Shown in pieces: positions 1 through 8,319 of a DNA stretch of 64,000 nucleotides; the first letter of the stretch is position 1, and each line of letters starts with the position of its first letter. The stretch comes from Micromonospora sp. MW-13 (GTDB lineage: Bacteria; Actinomycetota; Actinomycetes; Mycobacteriales; Micromonosporaceae). The DNA lies in the NCBI RefSeq assembly GCF_003434305.1, contig NZ_QKKX01000080.1, positions 1-64,000 of the forward strand, read 5' to 3'. The translations under genes and the position numbers were made by a program. The notes beneath the pieces are model-generated. The model ran no database searches, was not told the origin of the DNA, and was given only the letters and a program-made list of their open reading frames with translations.

Positions 1-279
1 AAGTAAGATCGCGCTTCCCTGGTGCCCAACGCGTCGGATCACTCTCTGCACTTGTGGGCCTCCTTACTGTGGCATCAGTTCGGCCCGATGCTTCCAATGG
101 GGAACCGGCAGACGGACCCAAAAGTCGCATCCATGACTGTGGATATATGAAGAGTTTCCAAATCTTTGCCCAACTCGCCTGGGGCGAACGGAATCACGCA
201 CCCATGGCGGGAGGGCGTGACGTCGCCGTCAACCCGCAAGATGAACATCGTTTGTGACTGGTGGTGCCGTGGTTACTTA
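1..279. other. Gene-free left edge
   Basis: No convincing gene. The stretch is less GC-rich than the rest of the window, and its short open frames lack a ribosome binding site or codon bias. It ends at the probable left end of the IS5-type element. It may be old flanking DNA or an intergenic region of a gene lying to the left. Confidence 0.4.
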
Positions 280-955
280 GAGGGTGTCTCAGGTGGCGGT
301 CTGCTGACCTTCGCGGTAGATCACTTCTACTGTGGACGAGCGTTTGATTCACCCCCGAACTCGCCGCACGACGGGGCAGTGGGTGCCTAACGAGTTGTGG
401 GACCTGGCGGGTCCGTTGGTCCCGCCACCGCCTCGTCGTTGGCAGGGTGGGGGAACCCCACCGATCGATGCGCGGGCGGTGTTCGCGGCGATCGTGTACG
501 TGTTGACCACCGGTTGCGCGTGGCGGCATCTGCCGCCCGGGTTCGGGGTGTCCAGGGCCACCGCGCACCGGCGGTTCCAGGTGTGGACGGCCGCCGGCCT
601 GTGGCGGCGGTTGCACATCGCCGCGTTGGACTGACTCGGCTCCCAGGGGCTGATCGACTGGTCCCGCGCTACCGCCGACGCCGCCTACGTGCGGGCAAAA
701 AGGGGGGCCCACTGACCGGTCCTAGCCCGGTCGACCGAGGTAAACCCGGAAGCGAGATCCACGCCCTGTCCGAACGCGGCGGCCTCCCACTGTCCGTGGG
801 CGTGTCAGCGGCGAACACCCACGACAGCCGCTGCCTGGAATCCCTCGTCCAGGCCATCCCCGCCGTCAGCTCCCGACGCGGACCCCGCCGCCGCCGGCCC
901 GACAAACTGCACGCGGACAAGGGCTACGACTACCCCCATCTTCGGCGGCACGCAG
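280..955 (+). mobile_element. Decayed IS5-family insertion sequence
   Basis: This is the remains of an IS5/IS427-type element. The N-terminal transposase domain (DUF4096 type) and part of the DDE catalytic domain are readable, but the 3' part of the gene is gone. The family's usual continuation after YDYPHLRR is replaced near position 945 by unrelated sequence. A candidate left end lies around 279-300 (cttagagggtgtctcag). No right inverted repeat was found, as expected if the 3' end was deleted. The exact borders are uncertain. Confidence 0.65.
332..955 (+). pseudogene. IS5-family transposase, broken
   Basis: The N-terminal frame from GTG 332 encodes a typical IS5 start, including WDLAGPLVPPPPRRWQGG and TGCAWRHLPPGFG. 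A TGA stop interrupts it at 632-634, where the family normally has a sense codon (LD-x-LGSxGLIDWSRATADAAYVRAKKGG). Reading resumes and then needs a -1 shift at A5G6 (697-707) to reach GGPLTGPSPVDRGKPGS and HADKGYDYPHLRR. The A5G6 run resembles the programmed frameshift site of IS427-group elements, so that shift may be natural. The internal stop and the missing C-terminus with the final catalytic Glu region make the gene dead. Confidence 0.8.
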
Positions 956-970
956 TCGGGCGGATCAAGT

Positions 971-1032
971 TCCGTGAGAACGGATCAGGTACGGATCAGA
1001 TCCAGTGAGAACGGATCAACTCCGCTGAGAAC
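971..1032 (+). repeat. Short direct repeats at the IS scar
   Basis: Three imperfect copies of a tcc(g/a/gc)tgagaacggatca unit occur at 971-987, 1001-1018 and 1021-1032, the last truncated after gagaac. An extra acggatcag lies between the first two. The copies sit where the transposase gene is cut off, so they may mark the recombination scar or the end of another element. Confidence 0.5.
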
Positions 1033-1135
1033 CCACACCGGCTTCCCGTGCAGGGTTCCCACGCCCGGCATTCTTTGCCAGTATTCACATCTGGTGTGGA
1101 AGATTTCTACACGCTTCGACTGGGGAGGACGAATC

Positions 1136-1528
1136 ATGCGTATCCGCAGCATGGTGAGTGCAGCCGTACTCGCTGGGGGCCTGGTCGCCGCAGCGACGCC
1201 CGCCGCCGCCGCGCCCGCCGCCGCGCCCCTACAGGGATCGGCGTGCTCGCTGACGGTCACCGACCTCTACTACTCCATCGGCATGCAGACCGCCTTCGCC
1301 AGGCTCTCGGGCGGGTGCAGCGGCCCGATCGACATCGCCCTGGAACGCGCGGACGCGCCCGCCGGCCCGTACCAGGAGGATCCGGAGGCGCTCTACTACC
1401 TGCAGCAGGCGCCTGACGGTACGGCCGCCACCGCCTACTTCACGGACCCCGCCGAACGGGGATACTGCCGCGCGAGGGCCAGCTTCGACACGCTCGTCGC
1501 GTACTCCCAGAACCCGGTCGGCTGCTAG
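1136..1528 (+). CDS. Small secreted protein, four cysteines
   Basis: This encodes 130 aa. ATG 1136 was chosen because a strong ribosome binding site (ggggagga) lies 7 bases upstream and a signal peptide starts directly there. The peptide has MRIR, a hydrophobic core VSAAVLAGGLVAAATPAAAA, and an Ala-rich Sec cleavage region near residue 25-30. The mature part has four cysteines (GSACS, GGCSG, GYCRA and a C-terminal VGC), suggesting two disulfides in an extracellular domain. I do not recognise the family. The gene stands alone between the IS scar and a region with no clear gene. Confidence 0.65.
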   Translation: MRIRSMVSAAVLAGGLVAAATPAAAAPAAAPLQGSACSLTVTDLYYSIGMQTAFARLSGGCSGPIDIALERADAPAGPYQEDPEALYYLQQAPDGTAATAYFTDPAERGYCRARASFDTLVAYSQNPVGC

Positions 1529-1749
1529 GCCAGCGGACGGACGAAGACCAGCACGAAGGTGTCCGCGAGCGGGGCCGCCCGAGACGACGGCGGCCCCGAC
1601 GGCCATGTCGACCATGACGGGCCAGGACCGGGCCCACCGCCGCGGCGGCCAGGGACGGGGCCGCCGGGTGGGGCGCGACCCGGCGCCGGGTCGCACGCGC
1701 TACCAGCGCTGTTGCGCTGACCACTTGACCCTGCCCGGATAATGCCAGG

Positions 1750-2139
1750 GTGACTGGCGACCGTGTGATGTCGGACGGCTCGCGGCCTTTCCAGGAACGC
1801 GTCCGGCACCTCCGCGATGCCTGGGCCCTTAACGGACGCGGTCGTGCTTTCCTGGTCAGCGGCACGTCGTTCTTCGCGGTGTACTGCTGGAGCCTGAACT
1901 ACAGGATCGGCGACCCGACGGCTCCGGCGTACGATGCCGAGCTGGCCGAGTTCGTCGCCGCCTCGTACGAACTCAATGGCGGGTCCGCCGGCTGGAACGC
2001 CATGCTCAACGGCCGCGAGACCTGTTCCACCTGCCATGACTGGTACCGACTGGAGAACCTCGGGATCTGCACCGGTTGCCTGCGACACACCTGCTACGGC
2101 TGCGGCGATCATGAACGCTGCGCCGGCGAGCTGCTCTGA
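1750..2139 (+). CDS. Cys-rich probable zinc-binding protein
   Basis: This encodes up to 129 aa from GTG 1750, or 123 aa from ATG 1768; neither start has a clear ribosome binding site. The C-terminal 45 residues hold an ordered set of ligands: CSTCH, then CTGC, then CYGCGDHERC. That is enough for two zinc sites of ribbon or RING-like type. The N-terminal part has no signal peptide or obvious membrane span. The family is not recognised and the role could be nucleic-acid or protein binding. It is isolated from its neighbours. Confidence 0.55.
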   Translation: MTGDRVMSDGSRPFQERVRHLRDAWALNGRGRAFLVSGTSFFAVYCWSLNYRIGDPTAPAYDAELAEFVAASYELNGGSAGWNAMLNGRETCSTCHDWYRLENLGICTGCLRHTCYGCGDHERCAGELL

Positions 2140-2648
2140 TCGCGAGGCCGTCGGTCAAGCGACGCACTCTCACCGGCTACCTGGCAACCAGGGTGTCGGC
2201 CTTACGGTCGGGCAACACGGCGTCCGGGCAGCCGGCGACCATGTTTCGAAGTCCTTCCCCGTACGCCGGCTGAACGTGCTGTCCGCTCTGGAGCCGGTGA
2301 TTCCTGTCAGCTCTCCGACGGCTTCCGGATCGCGTCGCGTACCCGGTCGATCACCGCCAGGACCGGGCCGGTGGCCAGGTTGCCCTCGGCGGTCTGGGCG
2401 TTGGGGTGTGGCCGGGTCGGCGCGGTGGCCTCCGCGGCGCGTACGGTGGCGGCGAGGCCGCGCAGCCGGCCGGCCGGCACGCGGGGTGCGCTTCTGCTCT
2501 ACCCGAACCCTGGACGACGGACCACCTAAATGCGATCCTCTTGCCCAAGAACTACCAAACCGGCTGGAACCCACCGGAAGGTCGCCTAGATCCGTGCCGG
2601 CGACGGTGACTGGTGCCGCCGGCCGGGGCCGGCCACCGACGCGTGTGG
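2140..2648. other. Intergenic with gene debris
   Basis: About 500 bases without an intact gene. The minus strand at 2307-2498 carries a hemerythrin C-terminal fragment, described separately. The rest has only short unsupported frames. Confidence 0.5.
2307..2498 (-). pseudogene. Hemerythrin-domain protein, C-terminal remnant
   Basis: Read on the minus strand, this frame ends with RLRGLAATVRAAEATAPTRP, then HPNAQTAEGNLATGPVLAVI and DRVRDAIRK before a TGA stop. That order of APTRPHP, N-L-A-x-GP and IDRVRDA is the usual tail of actinobacterial hemerythrin HHE-domain proteins. The frame is closed upstream by a stop at 2499-2501 and no HHE helices precede it. The iron-binding domain is therefore gone and this is a fossil. 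Confidence 0.6.
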
Positions 2649-4418
2649 TCATCCGCACGCGGTGGCATGACCCAGGGTCACCGCCGTCTCCAGCATGAGG
2701 GCGTGCACGAACGCCTGCGGGAGATTGCCGCGCAGTTGCCGCTGCGCAACGTCGTACTCCTCGGTGTAGAGACCCGGGCACCCACACGCCGCCCGGCTGC
2801 GTTCGAACCATTGGGTGGCCCCGACCAGGTCCCCGGCCTGCCAGCTGGACAGCGCAGCGGCGAAGCCGCAGAGCAGGAAGGCCCCCTCGGCGTCACCGAG
2901 AGGTCGCCGGTCGGCCCGGAACCGGTACAGGTAGCCGTCCGCCGCCAGGTCCGCGAGCACAGCCCGGCGGGTGCGCTCGGTACGCGGGTCCTGCGGGGGC
3001 AGCGCGCCGCGGATCGCGGGCAGCAGCAGCGCCGCATCGACCCGCCGGTCGTCGTACGCCCGCTGCCAGCGTCCCGCCCGATCGAGGCCGTGGGTGGCGG
3101 CGTCGGCGAGGATCCGGTCGGCCAGGGCCGACCACCTGCCGGCCACACCCGCCGGGACGATCCGCGCCGCGGCCCGAAGCCCGGCAACGCAGGTGAGCTT
3201 CGAGTGTGTCCACTGCCGTGGCGACAGCTCCCAGATGCCGGAATCCGGCTCGGACCACCGGTCCGCGATCGCCGACGCGGCAACCTCCATGGCGTGGTGG
3301 GCGTCGCTGTCCAGCCGGTCGAGCCGGCCGGCTGCGGCGAGCGCCAAGAGCACCTCACCGAACGCGTCCAGCTGGAACTGGCCGCCGACCCGGTTACCGG
3401 TGCCCGGGAGGGCCCCGGGATACCCGGGCAAGTGCGCCAACTGCCGAACCGGCGGTACCGGCTCGCCACCGATGGTGTACGCCGGCGCCAGACGGTCGCC
3501 GTCGGCCAGCACCCGACCGCTGAGGAAACTGACCGCGTCGTCCAGCAGACCGTAGTGGCCGGCCATGGCGGCGGCCTGCCCGGCGAACGCCTGGTCACGA
3601 ATCCAGGCGTACCGGTAGTCGTAGTCGCGGCCCTGCATCGCCCGTTCGGGCAGCGCGGTGGTGGCGGCGGCGACCATACCCCCACCGGGCGGCGTCATCC
3701 CCCGCAGCACCGCGTAGGCCAGCCGCGCGTCCCGCTCGGCGGCGCCGGACATCTCAGGGAGCACCGCGTCCCAGTGGAACTCGGTGATCCGCCACAACTC
3801 GGCGGGCTCCTCACAGGGCTGCACCAGCGGGGTTGCGGACAGTTCCAGCACGAGGTCGTGCTGTCCGCCGGGCGGCACGGCAAGCTCACCGACGAGGAAC
3901 CCGTCCGACGCCGGACGCAGTCCGGCTCCGCCGTGGAACCGCAGGTGCAACCCGCCGGTACGCGCCCGCCACAGCCCACGGTCGCAGGTCACCTCGCGCA
4001 CCGGTGAGCGACCGAAGTCGGCGCGCGGGTCCAGCACCACCCGCACCCGCGCGGGCCGGTCCAGGGCGCGGACCTGGCGCAGCAGCACCAAGCGGTCCGC
4101 GTCGCCGGGAAACACCAGTGCCTCCCGTGACTCGATGATGCCGTCTCCGGTGACCCACCGACTGCGCCAGATCAACGAGGCCGCCTCGTAGTGGCCACCC
4201 CAGACGAAGCGGGTCGCCGCCGGGGTCACCAGATAGCGTCCCGGCCCACCGAGCAGGCTGCTGAACACGGCCGGGTCGGACCAGCGCGGCGCGCAGAGCC
4301 AGGCGATGTCGCCGTCCGGGCCGACCAAGGCGCCCCGGTGCCCGTCGGCGAGCAGCGCGTAGTCGCGCAGCACGGCCGGAAGCGCGTCCACGTGCCGGTC
4401 ACTCGGAGCCGGTGGCAT
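2649..4418 (-). CDS. Glycoside hydrolase family 15 protein
   Basis: This encodes 589 aa, the usual length of bacterial GH15 enzymes. The N-terminal beta-sandwich (about 1-230, beginning RDYALLADGHRGALVGPDG and WLCAPRWSD) precedes an (alpha/alpha)6 barrel. The barrel carries the family signature RDYDYRYAWIRD, then GIWELSPRQWTHSKL, and YTEEYD, which fits the region of a catalytic acid. Family members hydrolyse alpha-glucans or trehalose in the cytoplasm. The sequence alone does not separate glucoamylase from trehalase. It is divergent to the SDR gene at 4641, with about 220 bases between for promoters. No ribosome binding site is strong at the ATG. Confidence 0.85.
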   Translation of the reverse strand: MPPAPSDRHVDALPAVLRDYALLADGHRGALVGPDGDIAWLCAPRWSDPAVFSSLLGGPGRYLVTPAATRFVWGGHYEAASLIWRSRWVTGDGIIESREALVFPGDADRLVLLRQVRALDRPARVRVVLDPRADFGRSPVREVTCDRGLWRARTGGLHLRFHGGAGLRPASDGFLVGELAVPPGGQHDLVLELSATPLVQPCEEPAELWRITEFHWDAVLPEMSGAAERDARLAYAVLRGMTPPGGGMVAAATTALPERAMQGRDYDYRYAWIRDQAFAGQAAAMAGHYGLLDDAVSFLSGRVLADGDRLAPAYTIGGEPVPPVRQLAHLPGYPGALPGTGNRVGGQFQLDAFGEVLLALAAAGRLDRLDSDAHHAMEVAASAIADRWSEPDSGIWELSPRQWTHSKLTCVAGLRAAARIVPAGVAGRWSALADRILADAATHGLDRAGRWQRAYDDRRVDAALLLPAIRGALPPQDPRTERTRRAVLADLAADGYLYRFRADRRPLGDAEGAFLLCGFAAALSSWQAGDLVGATQWFERSRAACGCPGLYTEEYDVAQRQLRGNLPQAFVHALMLETAVTLGHATACG

Positions 4419-4640
4419 GCCGGGCGATCCGGATCAGTGTGGCCGCGCCGGAACGGTCCGCTGCCGGGCCGGATCGGCCCCGTGCTGCGGCTGGTCGGCG
4501 TGCATTCTGGCCGACTACCCGGCACCGGCCGCTTGACACACCGGGAACACCACGTACCGGTCCGCCGGTGCGGACCGGCGTAGTCGTCGCGTACGCGGGT
4601 AGACCGGCGGGCCTGAGGCGAGGTGATCCGGAGGTGCCAG

Positions 4641-5684
4641 ATGGGTCGAGATCGGCGGGACGCGCAGGTGGCGGTGGTCACCGGTGCCAGCGCGGGAGTG
4701 GGACGGGCGACCGTGCGCCTGCTGGCCGAGCGGGGGATCGCCGTCGCGCTGCTGGCCAGAGGGCGGGTCGGGCTCGACGCCGCCGCGGCAGAGGTGCGGG
4801 CCTGCGGCGGCCGACCACTGCCGATCGAGGTCGACGTGGCCGACTACGCGCAGGTAGCCGCCGCCGGAGAACAGATCGAGGCGGAACTCGGCCCGATCGA
4901 CCTGTGGATCAACGACGCCTTCAGCTCCGTCTTCGCCCCCTTCCAGCAGACCCGACCGGAGGAGTTTCGCCGCGCCACGGAGGTCACCTACCTGGGCTAC
5001 GTCCACGGCACCCGGGTCGCCCTGTCCTACATGACGCCCCGCAACCGGGGCACGATCGTGCAGGTCTCCTCAGCTCTGGCCTACCGCGGTATTCCGCTGC
5101 AAGCAACCTACTGCGGCGCCAAGCACGCCATCGTCGGCTTCACCGAAGCGCTCCGCTGCGAGCTGATGCACGACCGCAGCGACGTCAAAGTAACCATGGT
5201 GCACCTACCGGCACTCAACACACCCCAGTTCGACTGGCTGCTGTCCCGGCTACCCCGCCACGCCGAACCGGTACCACCGATCTACGATCCCGTCGTCGCG
5301 GCCCGGGCCATCGCCGCCGCCGCCGAACGACCGCATCGCCGCGCGTACTGGGTCGGCATGCCCACAGCGTTGACCATCCTCGGCAACCGCATCGCGCCGG
5401 GGCTGCTCGACCACTACCTGGCCCGAACCGGCTACGGGTCACAGCAGACCGACCAGCCGGCCGACCCGAACCGCCCAGACAACCTCTGGCAGCCCCTCGA
5501 CGGGCCCGGCGGGCGAGACTACGGCGCCCGGGGCAGCTTCACCGATCGTTCCCACGGACACAGCCCGCAGGCATGGCTGTCGCGTCACCGCGTACTCACC
5601 ACAGCCGGAACGATCGCCGCAGCGCTGGGCCTCCTCGCCTGGCGGCGTCACCGGCCCGTGCCGGCACCCAACACCCGTTCGTGA
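4641..5684 (+). CDS. SDR family oxidoreductase
   Basis: This encodes 347 aa. ATG 4641 is preferred over an upstream GTG at 4623 because ccggagg lies 7 bases before it. The Rossmann fold has VVTGASAGVGRAT for NAD(P) binding, NDAF at the usual NNAG position, the catalytic Ser in VQVSSALAYRGIP, and YCGAKHA as the YxxxK motif. An extra C-terminal stretch ends in a short hydrophobic helix (TIAAALGLLAWRR), which could tether the enzyme to the membrane. The substrate is unknown. A perfect hairpin follows 62 bases downstream. Confidence 0.85.
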   Translation: MGRDRRDAQVAVVTGASAGVGRATVRLLAERGIAVALLARGRVGLDAAAAEVRACGGRPLPIEVDVADYAQVAAAGEQIEAELGPIDLWINDAFSSVFAPFQQTRPEEFRRATEVTYLGYVHGTRVALSYMTPRNRGTIVQVSSALAYRGIPLQATYCGAKHAIVGFTEALRCELMHDRSDVKVTMVHLPALNTPQFDWLLSRLPRHAEPVPPIYDPVVAARAIAAAAERPHRRAYWVGMPTALTILGNRIAPGLLDHYLARTGYGSQQTDQPADPNRPDNLWQPLDGPGGRDYGARGSFTDRSHGHSPQAWLSRHRVLTTAGTIAAALGLLAWRRHRPVPAPNTRS

Positions 5685-5746
5685 CCTGGTGCCCACCTCA
5701 GTTCCTTGGCCGCCCGGACCAGATCGGCGGGCCATACCCGGCGAAC

Positions 5747-5788
5747 GCCGTGCCCGAGCGCGTCCTGGAGCCCGCGCTCGGGCACGGC
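5747..5788 (+). terminator. Perfect 16-bp hairpin after SDR gene
   Basis: The arms at 5747-5762 and 5773-5788 are exact reverse complements around a 10-base loop. There is no T-run, as is common for terminators in high-GC actinobacteria. It lies between the SDR gene and the convergent 5899-6632 gene, so it could end transcription from either side. Confidence 0.65.
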
Positions 5789-5898
5789 GATGACCGAACA
5801 CCTCGGCTAAGCCAAGCACGATTCGGCTCGTGTGGGGGTCGGGCGACATCCGTAACGGCAGTTGGCCACCGGGCGGCTGTCGTTACGGGGCCGGTCAA

Positions 5899-6632
5899 CT
5901 ATGCCCGATACCATCCTCGCCAGGTTCCCCCGTCACGCCAAGACCACCACCTGCCACTGTTGTTCACCCACACCTCGATGACCCGGTTTCCGTTCGAGGT
6001 GTAGCAGTCGTGTGTGTCATCGGCCCTGCCGTTGTTCGGCATCTCGTGCCAGCGGCCAGCCCAGGCCACGTGTGCCAGATCGTACGGTCGTCCGCAATGA
6101 CCCATGCCTCGTCGAACGTGCCGTCGGCGCCGAAGTCGCAGGTGAGCTTTTCCGTGTTGCATTTTGCCCAGCCCGGATAGCCGAACGCTGTTACGCGGCA
6201 AGCGGCCAGGGCGCCTACCTCGTCACCGGGGGCGGGGGTGATCAGCGTCCTCTCCGCACCGCCCGGCGTCGCACGGATGCGAACGGAGCCGGGGTCACCG
6301 CTGCCGGTCCTGGGCAAGGCGTACCACGCCGCAGATGGTGTGACCTGCTCATCCGAGTCTGCTACGACCGCATCCGTAGTCGGGGTGCCGGTGGCACCCG
6401 CGAGCGCGGGAGCCGCCGGGACGCCGACGGCGGCCAGCAGCCTGGTAGCCCCTACCGCAGCCTGAATTGCAGCGTGTTGCCTCAGCGCGACGCCGACCAG
6501 CCAGCGAATCCAACCTCTGCTCGGTAACGCCTGGACGAACGCCGCCGCGTCTCCGGCGGCTCGGTGTGTCCGGGAGCGTCGCGCATGGGGTGTGCTGATG
6601 GAGATAGGGCTGGGTGGGGCGGAAGCTGTCAA
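5899..6632 (-). pseudogene. Secreted protein gene with a frameshift
   Basis: The upstream frame (start 6632) encodes a hydrophobic leader region around AAVGATRLLAAVGVPAAPALA and a domain with AFGYPGWAKCNTEKLTCDFG and DEAWVIADDRTIWHTWPG. It then loses sense near 6060. The next frame continues well as AGRWHEMPNNGRADDTHDCY, then NRVIEVWVNNSGRWWSWRDG and a TAG stop at 5899. A single-base net shift around 6045-6070 would join them into one extracellular Cys-containing protein. This is either a real inactivating mutation or a sequencing error. The true start is uncertain because the first 40 residues look non-coding. Confidence 0.55.
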
Positions 6633-6655
6633 GACGGGGCGCAGTGTGGGGTTGA

Positions 6656-7876
6656 ATGGTGGGCATGGGCAGCGCCGGTCGCGCGGTGCGGCTGCTGCGT
6701 GGTGAGCGCAGTCAGCAGCAGGCTAGCTTCGTTGAGCTGTTCTTCGACTTGGTGGTGGTCTTCGCCCTCAACCAGGTCGTCGCCTCCACCGCCCCTGGTC
6801 TGGGAAGCGCGTCCGTGGTCGAGCAGTGGACGACCTTGCTGCAGGCCACGCTGCTGGTCCTGCCGCTGATCTGGGTGTGGACCCTCACGGCTTACGGGAC
6901 GGCCCGTTTCGACCCCCGCGGCAACGCGGCTCAGGTTGTGGTGCTGGTGACGGCGTTCGGTGTGCTGCTGCTGGGTGTCATCGTGGCGGATGCGTTCGAG
7001 ACGACCGTCCTGGCCTTCGCCGTGATCTACGTCGCTTTGCAGGTCGGCCGGGTGACGGTGCTCGCGCTGACGCTGCGCACGCATCCGCTTCGGCGGCTCT
7101 ACCTGGCGGCGTCGTTCTGGTTCTGCGTATCCGCCGTGCCCTGGTTCCTTGGAGCCGTCATGGGCGGTACGGCCGGGATGCTGTGGTGGTTGCTCGCCAT
7201 CACCATCGAATACGGGGCCGCCCGGGTCGGCTGGCCGACGCCCCGGCTGGGACGAGAACGGATTATGGCCTGGGCGTACGCACCCGAGCATCTCGCCGAC
7301 CGTTACCGCCAGTTGCTGATGATTGCGCTCGGGGAGGCGATCCTATCAGTCGGCATCGCCTACACCGACCGGTCCGGGTTTCGTAGTCTCACCCAGACGC
7401 TCGGGTTGGTGATCGCGTTCCTCACCGCCGTGCTGCTCTGGCGGATCTACGCCTACAAGGCAGGAGACCTCTTCGGAGTGGCGGTCGAGCAGGCGGAAGA
7501 CCCCGGCAGCCTGGGCCGCGTCGCCGCCGCCGCTCACCTCCTGATGATCATTGGCGTTGTATGCACCGCTGTCGGGCACGAACTCGTGCAGGCGCACCCT
7601 ACCGGCCACACGTTCCTCTCCTGGCTAGCGGTCATCATCGGCGGACCCGCCCTGTACCTCGCCGGTCGTACGCTGCTGGAGTGGGTCGTGTTCAACCGTG
7701 TCTCCCCGCCCCGCCTCATCGGCATCGTCGCCCTGCTGTTGCTCACCCTGCCGTTGGCCTTCGCCCCACCGCTGGCGGCGGTCGCCACCGCGCCCGTTGT
7801 GCTACTCGCCATCGCCATCGCCGACGTGCGCCGCGCCGCTGGGCGGCCCTCTGAAGCACCCGCACCGCCCGGATAA
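6656..7876 (+). CDS. ltrA: Low temperature requirement protein A (LtrA)
   Basis: This encodes a 406-aa polytopic membrane protein with about ten hydrophobic spans. The N-terminal signature ASFVELFFDLVVVFALNQV is diagnostic of the LtrA family, and RYRQLLMIALGEAILSVG is its second conserved block. Family members have been linked to growth at low temperature, but the molecular function is not known. ATG 6656 or ATG 6665 could be used; neither has a strong ribosome binding site. It is divergent to the frameshifted secreted gene. Confidence 0.85.
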   Translation: MVGMGSAGRAVRLLRGERSQQQASFVELFFDLVVVFALNQVVASTAPGLGSASVVEQWTTLLQATLLVLPLIWVWTLTAYGTARFDPRGNAAQVVVLVTAFGVLLLGVIVADAFETTVLAFAVIYVALQVGRVTVLALTLRTHPLRRLYLAASFWFCVSAVPWFLGAVMGGTAGMLWWLLAITIEYGAARVGWPTPRLGRERIMAWAYAPEHLADRYRQLLMIALGEAILSVGIAYTDRSGFRSLTQTLGLVIAFLTAVLLWRIYAYKAGDLFGVAVEQAEDPGSLGRVAAAAHLLMIIGVVCTAVGHELVQAHPTGHTFLSWLAVIIGGPALYLAGRTLLEWVVFNRVSPPRLIGIVALLLLTLPLAFAPPLAAVATAPVVLLAIAIADVRRAAGRPSEAPAPPG

Positions 7877-8005
7877 CCACGGGCCAGGCCATTCCTGCGA
7901 GGCCTCGGGCCAGCATCTTCCAACGGCCGGCAAAGCACGCTCCAGCCGCCGCTATTTGACAAGGGTTGACGGCTACGGGCGGTGCTACGGCGGTCGCCGG
8001 GGAAC

Positions 8006-8160
8006 TCAGATGCGGTAGGTGCCGCCGCGGTCGGGGCTGTTGACGGTCTCGATGTAGCGCATGGCTCCGGCGGTGGACAGGCCGAACAGTTCGCAGAGGA
8101 TGCGGAGGTCGCCGCTGGTGGCGTGGGCTTCGTCTACCCTCAGCCTGGGAACCGCCGGGG
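8006..8160 (-). pseudogene. C-terminal fragment, integrase-like protein
   Basis: The minus strand reads DEAHATSGDLRILCELFGLS, then TAGAMRYIETVNSPDRG and TYRI before a TGA stop at 8006-8008. The pattern of D(I/L)RxLCxLFGLS followed by A-x-RY resembles the extreme C-terminus of large actinobacterial tyrosine-recombinase or related mobile-element proteins. No start or catalytic domain is present upstream. The family assignment comes from memory of the motif and is tentative; that it is a broken gene is firmer. Confidence 0.4.
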
Positions 8161-8254
8161 AGGCCACACGCGAACCCCATGGGCCCCCAGCAGCGAAAAC
8201 AATCCCGCGACCGTACCGGACGAGGTGAACACGGGCGAACTGATTTCGGGCCGA

Positions 8255-8278
8255 CCCTGCCCGGGCAGCCGGGCAGGG
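8255..8278 (-). terminator. 10-bp hairpin after acyltransferase gene
   Basis: The arms ccctgcccgg and ccgggcaggg are exact complements around a 4-base loop. The hairpin lies about 40 bases past the stop codon of the minus-strand acyltransferase-like gene, in the right place for its terminator. There is no T-run. Confidence 0.55.
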
Positions 8279-8319
8279 CCGTTGGCCATGCAGAAGGGAG
8301 GCTGACCTTGGGACACGAT

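Larger units (their letters stand above)
7877..8319. other. Intergenic with integrase-like debris
   Basis: About 440 bases without an intact gene. It contains the gene fragment at 8006-8160 and a hairpin at 8255-8278, both listed separately. Confidence 0.5.

Noticed and set aside
2526..2612. A short plus-strand frame ending NYQTGWNPPEGRLDPCRRR
   Set aside because: It has no start signal, homologue or codon bias that I can support.
2613..4007. A 464-codon plus-strand frame
   Set aside because: It is antisense to the GH15 gene, which has full family motifs.
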